Assembly: GCA_035489015.1 (NCBI GenBank)
Contig: DATHKR010000129.1
Location: 62,001-126,000, forward strand
Source of the DNA: DATFRY01 sp035489015
GTDB taxonomy: Bacteria > Myxococcota_A > Polyangia > Haliangiales > Haliangiaceae
Length of the DNA stretch: 64,000 nucleotides
Direction of reading: 5' to 3'
The notes under the pieces were generated by a model. It searched no databases. It was not told the DNA's origin and saw nothing but the letters and a program-made list of their open reading frames with translations. The position numbers and the translations under genes are program-made. Positions 59,964-64,000 of this stretch are shown piece by piece (within the stretch, counting starts at the first letter, position 1; each line of letters starts with the position of its first letter).

Positions 59964-61364
59964 ATGGCCTACCGCGAACCGGAGGTGACCGTCATCGGCG
60001 GGGGCCCGGCCGGGTGCGAGGCGGCCTGGCAGCTGGCCGAGGCCGGAGTGCGGGTGGCGCTGGTCGACATGAAGCCGGCGGCGCTGTCGCCGGCCCACCA
60101 GACGCCGCTCCTCTGCGAGCTGGTCTGCTCCAACTCGCTGCGCTCCGACGAGCCGACCGCGCCGGCCGGGCTGCTGAAGCGCGAGCTGCGCCGGGCCGGC
60201 TCGCTGGTCATCGCGTCGGCCGATCGCCACAAGGTCCCGGCCGGGGCCGCGCTGGCGGTCGAGCGGTTCGGCTTCGCCCGCGAGGTGACCACCCGGCTCG
60301 CGCTTCACCCGAACGTGTCGATCGAGCGGCGGGTGGTCGAGCGGCTGCCGGACGGGCCGACCGTGCTCGCCACCGGCCCGCTGACCGGCGGCGCGCTGGC
60401 CGACGAGCTGCGCCGGCTGTGCGGCGGCGAGCGGTTCTACTTCTACGACGCGATCGCGCCGATCGTGGCCGCCGAGTCGGTCGATCCGGCCGCGTCGTTC
60501 CGCGCGTCGCGCTGGGACAAGAACCAGGCGCCCGGCTGCGCGGAGGACGCGTGCGGTGACGGCGGCGGCGACGTCGGAGTCGGCGACTACCTCAACTGTC
60601 CGCTCGATCAAGCGACCTACCAGCGCTTCGTGGCCGAGGTGCAGGCGGCGCGCCGGGTGGCGCCGCGCGACTTCGAGGAGGCGCGCTACTTCGAGGGCTG
60701 CCTGCCGATCGAGGTGATGGCGGACCGGGGCGAGGATGTGCTGCGCTACGGGCCGATGCGCCCGGTCGGGCTGGTCGACCCGCGCACCGGGCGGCGCCCC
60801 TACGCGGTGGTGCAGCTCCGCCCGGAGAACCGCTACCTGACCGCGTACAACCTGGTCGGCTTCCAGACCCGCATGGCCTACCCGGAGCAGCAGCGGATCT
60901 TCTCGCTGATCCCGGCCCTCCGCGAGGCCGAGTTCCTCCGCTTCGGCTCGATCCACCGCAACACCTACCTCGACTCGCCGCGCCTGCTCGGGCCGGAGCT
61001 GGAGCTGCGCTCGCGGCCGGACGTGCGGGTGGCTGGCCTGTTGACCGGGGTGGAGGGCTACATCGAGTCGTGCGCGATGGGGATGGTGGCGGCCTGGTTC
61101 GCGGCGGCCGCGCTGCGCGGCGAGACGATCAGCCCGCCGCCGCTCACGACCGCGCTGGGCGCGCTCCATCATCACGTGGCGCGGCGGCGCGGGCAGGGCG
61201 AGAAGTTCGGGCCGACCAACATCAACTTCGGCCTCCTGCCGCCGCTCGACGGCAAGGTGAAGAAGCGCGAGCGCGGGGCGCTCCACGCCGAGCGGGCCGG
61301 TCGCGATCTCGACGCGTGGCTGGCGGCGACGGGTCGCGCGGCGGGTCGCGCGGCGGCGAGCTGA
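59964..61364 (+). CDS. trmFO: tRNA (uracil-54-C5) methyltransferase, folate-dependent
   Basis: 466 residues of the Gid/TrmFO family, which makes m5U54 in tRNA using methylenetetrahydrofolate and FAD. FAD motif TVIGGGPAGCEAAWQLAE, VDMKPAALSPAHQTPLLCELVCSNSLRSDEP with Cys55, LATGPLTGGAL, YFYDAIAPIVAAES, SRWDKNQAP, YFEGCLPIEVMADRGEDVLRYGPMRPVGL, QLRPENRYLTAYNLVGFQT and GVEGYIESCAMG are all typical. TrmFO, rather than TrmA, is usual in Firmicutes and some deltaproteobacteria. Between topA and xerC. Confidence 0.97.
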   Translation: MAYREPEVTVIGGGPAGCEAAWQLAEAGVRVALVDMKPAALSPAHQTPLLCELVCSNSLRSDEPTAPAGLLKRELRRAGSLVIASADRHKVPAGAALAVERFGFAREVTTRLALHPNVSIERRVVERLPDGPTVLATGPLTGGALADELRRLCGGERFYFYDAIAPIVAAESVDPAASFRASRWDKNQAPGCAEDACGDGGGDVGVGDYLNCPLDQATYQRFVAEVQAARRVAPRDFEEARYFEGCLPIEVMADRGEDVLRYGPMRPVGLVDPRTGRRPYAVVQLRPENRYLTAYNLVGFQTRMAYPEQQRIFSLIPALREAEFLRFGSIHRNTYLDSPRLLGPELELRSRPDVRVAGLLTGVEGYIESCAMGMVAAWFAAAALRGETISPPPLTTALGALHHHVARRRGQGEKFGPTNINFGLLPPLDGKVKKRERGALHAERAGRDLDAWLAATGRAAGRAAAS

Positions 61365-61475
61365 TCCGCGGCGAGCTTTATCCGCGGGGTCAAGAAAAGC
61401 TCAGAACAGGTCTCCCTCGCCCTTCGGGCTCGGTCGCCTGGCCGGACCCATGTCGCCTTGCTAGGCTCGCAGGGC
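61365..61475. promoter_or_regulatory. Gap before xerC with inverted repeat
   Basis: gagcttt (61373-61379) and aaagctc (61396-61402) are exact inverted arms around a 16-base loop. gccc/gggc near 61429 is a small tetraloop-type hairpin. No clear promoter is visible. The structure may attenuate or process the trmFO-xerC message. Confidence 0.3.
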
Positions 61476-62474
61476 ATGAAGCCGGCGGGCGCGAGTCAAT
61501 GGACGGCCGCGGTGGGCGAGCTCTCGCACCACCTGGCGGTGGAGCGGGCCTGTTCGCCTCGCACGGTCGATGCCTACCAGCGCGACCTCGAGGAGTTCCG
61601 CCGCCAGCACCTCGGCGCCCACGGCGCCGACCCGGACCCGGCCAGGGTGAGCGTGGCCGACGTGCGCGGGTTCGTCGCCTCGCTCTACCGGGTCAACGAC
61701 GCCAGCTCGATCGCGCGCAAGCTGTCGGCCCTCCGCACGCTGTTCCGCTTCCTGACCGCGCGCGGCGTGGTCAGCGCCAACCCGGCCCGCCAGGTGTCCA
61801 GCCCGAAGCGCAAGAAGGCGCTGCCGCGCGCGCTCGATGTCGACGCGGCCAGCGCGCTGGTCGAGGCGCCGACCGCGCCGCCGGAGCAGGGCGGGGCGGG
61901 GACCGCGCCGGCCGGCCTGCGCGACCGCGCCCTCATGGAGGTACTCTACGCCTCGGGGCTGCGGGTGTCGGAGTGCTGCGCGCTCGACCTGGACGACATC
62001 GACCGCGACCGCTATGCCGGCGACGGCTGTCTGGTCCAGGTCCGCCGCGGCAAGGGCGGCAAGGACCGCCTGGTCCCGATCGGTTCGGCCGCGGTCGCCG
62101 CGCTCGACGCCTACCTGGCCGACGCGCGGCCGACGCTCCGCCACCCCAAGAGCCGCGCCCAGGACGGGCGCGCCCTGTTCCTCAGCGCCCGCGGCGGCCG
62201 GCTGACCGCGCGCTCGGTCCAGCGTCTGGTGTCGCGCTGGGCGCTGGCGGCCGGGACCGAGGCGACCCCGCACGCGCTCCGCCACTCGTTCGCCACCCAT
62301 CTCCTCGACGGCGGCGTCGACCTGCGCTCGATCCAGGAGCTGCTCGGCCACGCCAGCCTGTCGTCGACGCAGATCTACACCAAGGTGTCGCTCGACCACC
62401 TGATGAAGGTGTATGACGCCGCGCATCCGCACGCGCGCGCGCCGGCGGGCACGGGCAAAGGAGAGCGGTCGTGA
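61476..62474 (+). CDS. xerC: Tyrosine recombinase XerC/CodV
   Basis: 332 residues. An N-terminal core-binding SAM-like domain (LSHHLAVERACSPRTVDAYQRDLEEF) precedes the catalytic domain with Arg163 (ASGLRVSE), Lys193/196 (RGKGGKDR), His266 and Arg269 (PHALRHSFATHLL), His292 (LLGHASLSSTQIYT) and the nucleophile Tyr301. It resolves chromosome dimers at dif with a partner recombinase. The ATG at 61476 gives the usual N-terminus. The GTGA overlap with hslV and the topA-trmFO neighbours show it is a housekeeping Xer, not a phage integrase. Confidence 0.95.
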   Translation: MKPAGASQWTAAVGELSHHLAVERACSPRTVDAYQRDLEEFRRQHLGAHGADPDPARVSVADVRGFVASLYRVNDASSIARKLSALRTLFRFLTARGVVSANPARQVSSPKRKKALPRALDVDAASALVEAPTAPPEQGGAGTAPAGLRDRALMEVLYASGLRVSECCALDLDDIDRDRYAGDGCLVQVRRGKGGKDRLVPIGSAAVAALDAYLADARPTLRHPKSRAQDGRALFLSARGGRLTARSVQRLVSRWALAAGTEATPHALRHSFATHLLDGGVDLRSIQELLGHASLSSTQIYTKVSLDHLMKVYDAAHPHARAPAGTGKGERS

Positions 62475-63022
62475 CGCACCAGAGACCAGAGATCCACTCG
62501 ACAACCATCCTCTCGGTCCGCAAGGACGGCAAGGTGGTCATCGCCGGCGACGGCCAGGTCACCCTCGGCAACACCATCGTCAAGGGCAGCGCCCGCAAGG
62601 TCCGCCGCATGGCCGACGGCGCGGTCATCGGTGGGTTCGCCGGCTCCGCCGCCGACGGCATCTCGCTGTTCGAGCGGCTGGAGGGCAAGCTGCGCGAGCA
62701 GGGCGGCAACCTGCGCCGCGCCGCGGTCGAGCTGGCCAAGGACTGGCGGACCGACCGGGTGCTGCGCCGGCTCGAGGCGATGATCCTGGTGGCCGACAGC
62801 CGCGACACCTTCCTCCTGTCCGGCACCGGCGACGTCATCGAGCCGGACCTCGGGGTGGCCGCGATCGGCTCGGGCGGCGCGTTCGCGCTGGCGGCGGCGC
62901 GCGCGCTCCTGGCTCACTCGTCGCTCGACGCGCGTCAGGTGGCCGAGGCGGCGATGAGCATCGCGGCCGACATCTGCCTCTACACCAACCACCAGGTGGT
63001 CGTCGAGGAGCTGGGCTCGTGA
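62471..63022 (+). CDS. hslV: ATP-dependent protease subunit HslV (ClpQ)
   Basis: 183 residues from GTG. Proteasome-like N-terminal-threonine peptidase: the propeptide should be cut before Thr11 in HSTTILSVRKDGKVVIAGDGQVTLG. SARKVRRM, VIGGFAGSAADGISLFERLE, DWRTDRVLRRLEAMILVAD and GSGGAFALAAARALL are typical. Twelve subunits form the chamber gated by HslU. It overlaps both xerC and hslU by GTGA. Cytoplasmic degradation of damaged and regulatory proteins. Confidence 0.97.
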   Translation: MTHQRPEIHSTTILSVRKDGKVVIAGDGQVTLGNTIVKGSARKVRRMADGAVIGGFAGSAADGISLFERLEGKLREQGGNLRRAAVELAKDWRTDRVLRRLEAMILVADSRDTFLLSGTGDVIEPDLGVAAIGSGGAFALAAARALLAHSSLDARQVAEAAMSIAADICLYTNHQVVVEELGS

Positions 63023-64000
63023 ACGCGCGCGACGCCGCGCTCCTCACCCCGGCCGCGATCGTGGCCGAGCTCGACCGCTACATCGTCGGGCAGAAGAAGG
63101 CGAAGCGGGCGGTCGCGGTCGCGCTGCGCAACCGCTGGCGCCGACAGCAGGTCGAGGGCCACCTGCGCGAGGAGATCGCGCCGAAGAACATCATCATGAT
63201 CGGCCCGACCGGGGTCGGGAAGACCGAGATCGCGCGCCGGCTGGCCAAGCTGGCCGGCGCGCCGTTCCTCAAGGTGGAGGCGTCCAAGTTCACCGAGGTC
63301 GGCTACGTCGGTCGCGACGTGGACTCGATCGTGCGCGACCTCATGGAGGTGTCGGTCAAGCTGGTCAAGGACGAGGAGTCGCACAAGGTCCGCGGCCGCG
63401 CCCGCGAGGCGGCCGAGGAGCGACTGCTCGACCTGCTGCTGCCGCCGCCGCAGCGGGCCCGCTCGTTCTCCGACCGGCCGGCGGTGCCGGGCGCGCCGGC
63501 GTTGCCCCGCCCGCCCGAGGAGGTGAGCGACGGCGGCACCCGCGAGAAGCTGCGCGCGCTCCTGCGCGACGGCAAGCTCGCCGACCGCGAGGTCGAGGTC
63601 GAGATGACCGAGGACCAGAGCCCGTTCCTCCAGATCTTCGGCGGCGCCGGAGTCGAGGAGATGGGCCTGTCCGGCATCAAGGACATGCTCGGCAACATGG
63701 GCAAGAAGACCCGCCGCCGCAAGCTCAAGATCCCGCAGGCGCTCGACGTCCTGACCGGCCAGGAGGCCGAGCGGCTCATCGACGTCGACTTCGTCAACCG
63801 CGAGTCGGTCTCGCGCGCGGAGAACGCCGGCATCGTCTTCCTCGACGAGATCGACAAGATCGCGTCGGGCAGCGGCGACCACCGCCACGGGCCTGACGTG
63901 TCGCGCGAGGGGGTGCAGCGCGACCTCCTGCCGATCGTGGAGGGCTCGACGGTCACCACCAAGTACGGCCCGGTCCGCACCGACCATGTCCTCTTCATCG
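63019..64000 (+). CDS. hslU: ATPase subunit HslU (ClpY), partial at window end
   Basis: 327 codons from the GTG overlapping the hslV stop, open at the window edge. AAA+ unfoldase: LTPAAIVAELDRYIVGQKKAKRAVAVALRNRWRR, Walker A GPTGVGKTEIARRLAKLAGAPFLKVEASKFTEVGYVGRDVDSIVRDL, the I domain (~105-245, with ARSFSDRP and a Pro/Arg-rich linker) and Walker B FLDEIDKIAS. It unfolds substrates and threads them into HslV. About 120 further residues would be expected beyond the window. Confidence 0.97.
   Translation, partial: MNARDAALLTPAAIVAELDRYIVGQKKAKRAVAVALRNRWRRQQVEGHLREEIAPKNIIMIGPTGVGKTEIARRLAKLAGAPFLKVEASKFTEVGYVGRDVDSIVRDLMEVSVKLVKDEESHKVRGRAREAAEERLLDLLLPPPQRARSFSDRPAVPGAPALPRPPEEVSDGGTREKLRALLRDGKLADREVEVEMTEDQSPFLQIFGGAGVEEMGLSGIKDMLGNMGKKTRRRKLKIPQALDVLTGQEAERLIDVDFVNRESVSRAENAGIVFLDEIDKIASGSGDHRHGPDVSREGVQRDLLPIVEGSTVTTKYGPVRTDHVLFI

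Noticed and set aside
61476..62474. Tyrosine recombinase as a sign of a mobile element or integration site
   Set aside because: It is embedded with 4-base overlap in a housekeeping operon, has XerC/CodV sequence character, and no att-like repeats or tRNA gene are near.

Overview
The window is very GC-rich, almost fully coding DNA with strong GC3 bias, many GTG starts and frequent 4-base gene overlaps. A sigma-54 enhancer-binding protein, a membrane Ser/Thr kinase, several lipoprotein hydrolases, a TatT-family protein, a protease with a MYXO-CTERM-like tail and a very large TPR protein together suggest a myxobacterium-like (Myxococcota/deltaproteobacterial) chromosome. That placement is inference from gene content. 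I see no rRNA, tRNA, CRISPR array, insertion sequence or prophage.

Layout. 1-5.4 kb: a DUF2254-like membrane protein overlapping a response regulator with GAF domain (minus), divergent from coaX, a helical-repeat protein, a Yip1-like membrane protein and a TlpA/ResA-like thioredoxin (plus). 5.4-5.7 kb: an AT-richer gene-free stretch ending in a hairpin plus pyrimidine tract, a possible small-RNA locus. 5.7-7.9 kb: ECF sigma factor followed by an acyl-CoA mutase large subunit. 8.1-12.3 kb: histidine kinase, sigma-54 regulator, Rieske protein and isocitrate dehydrogenase, each overlapping the next by four bases. 12.4-26.8 kb: an accessory-type region of exported or catabolic genes: PQQ-type sugar dehydrogenase, DJ-1/PfpI protein, Ser/Thr kinase, astacin-like metalloprotease, enoyl-CoA hydratase, GH3 glycosidase, MFS transporter, aldo/keto reductase, trypsin-like protease with a Cys-rich lipoprotein, a small internally duplicated protein, and an SDR.

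26.9-43.8 kb (minus strand): the proteostasis set clpB-dnaJ-lon, a TatT-like lipoprotein overlapping a ~2500-residue TPR protein, and a PpiD/SurA-like foldase. 44.1-49.6 kb: the rod-shape operon mreB-mreC-mreD-mrdA-rodA. 49.7-53.6 kb: trxA (minus), then a small conserved-looking protein with ccsA-hemA-hemC (cytochrome c maturation and early tetrapyrrole synthesis). 53.7-56.2 kb: a CpoB/YbgF-like lipoprotein and a LysM protein. 56.4-64 kb: dprA-topA-trmFO-xerC-hslV-hslU, in the order known for the Bacillus smf-topA-gid-codV-clpQ-clpY region; hslU runs off the window end.

Most of the window is core cell biology: shape, proteolysis, haem, topology. The points most worth following are the kinase/regulator/Rieske/IDH overlap operon, the 5.4-5.7 kb candidate RNA, the duplicated 119-residue protein, the TatT/giant-TPR pair and a perfect 16-bp palindrome before the foldase gene.
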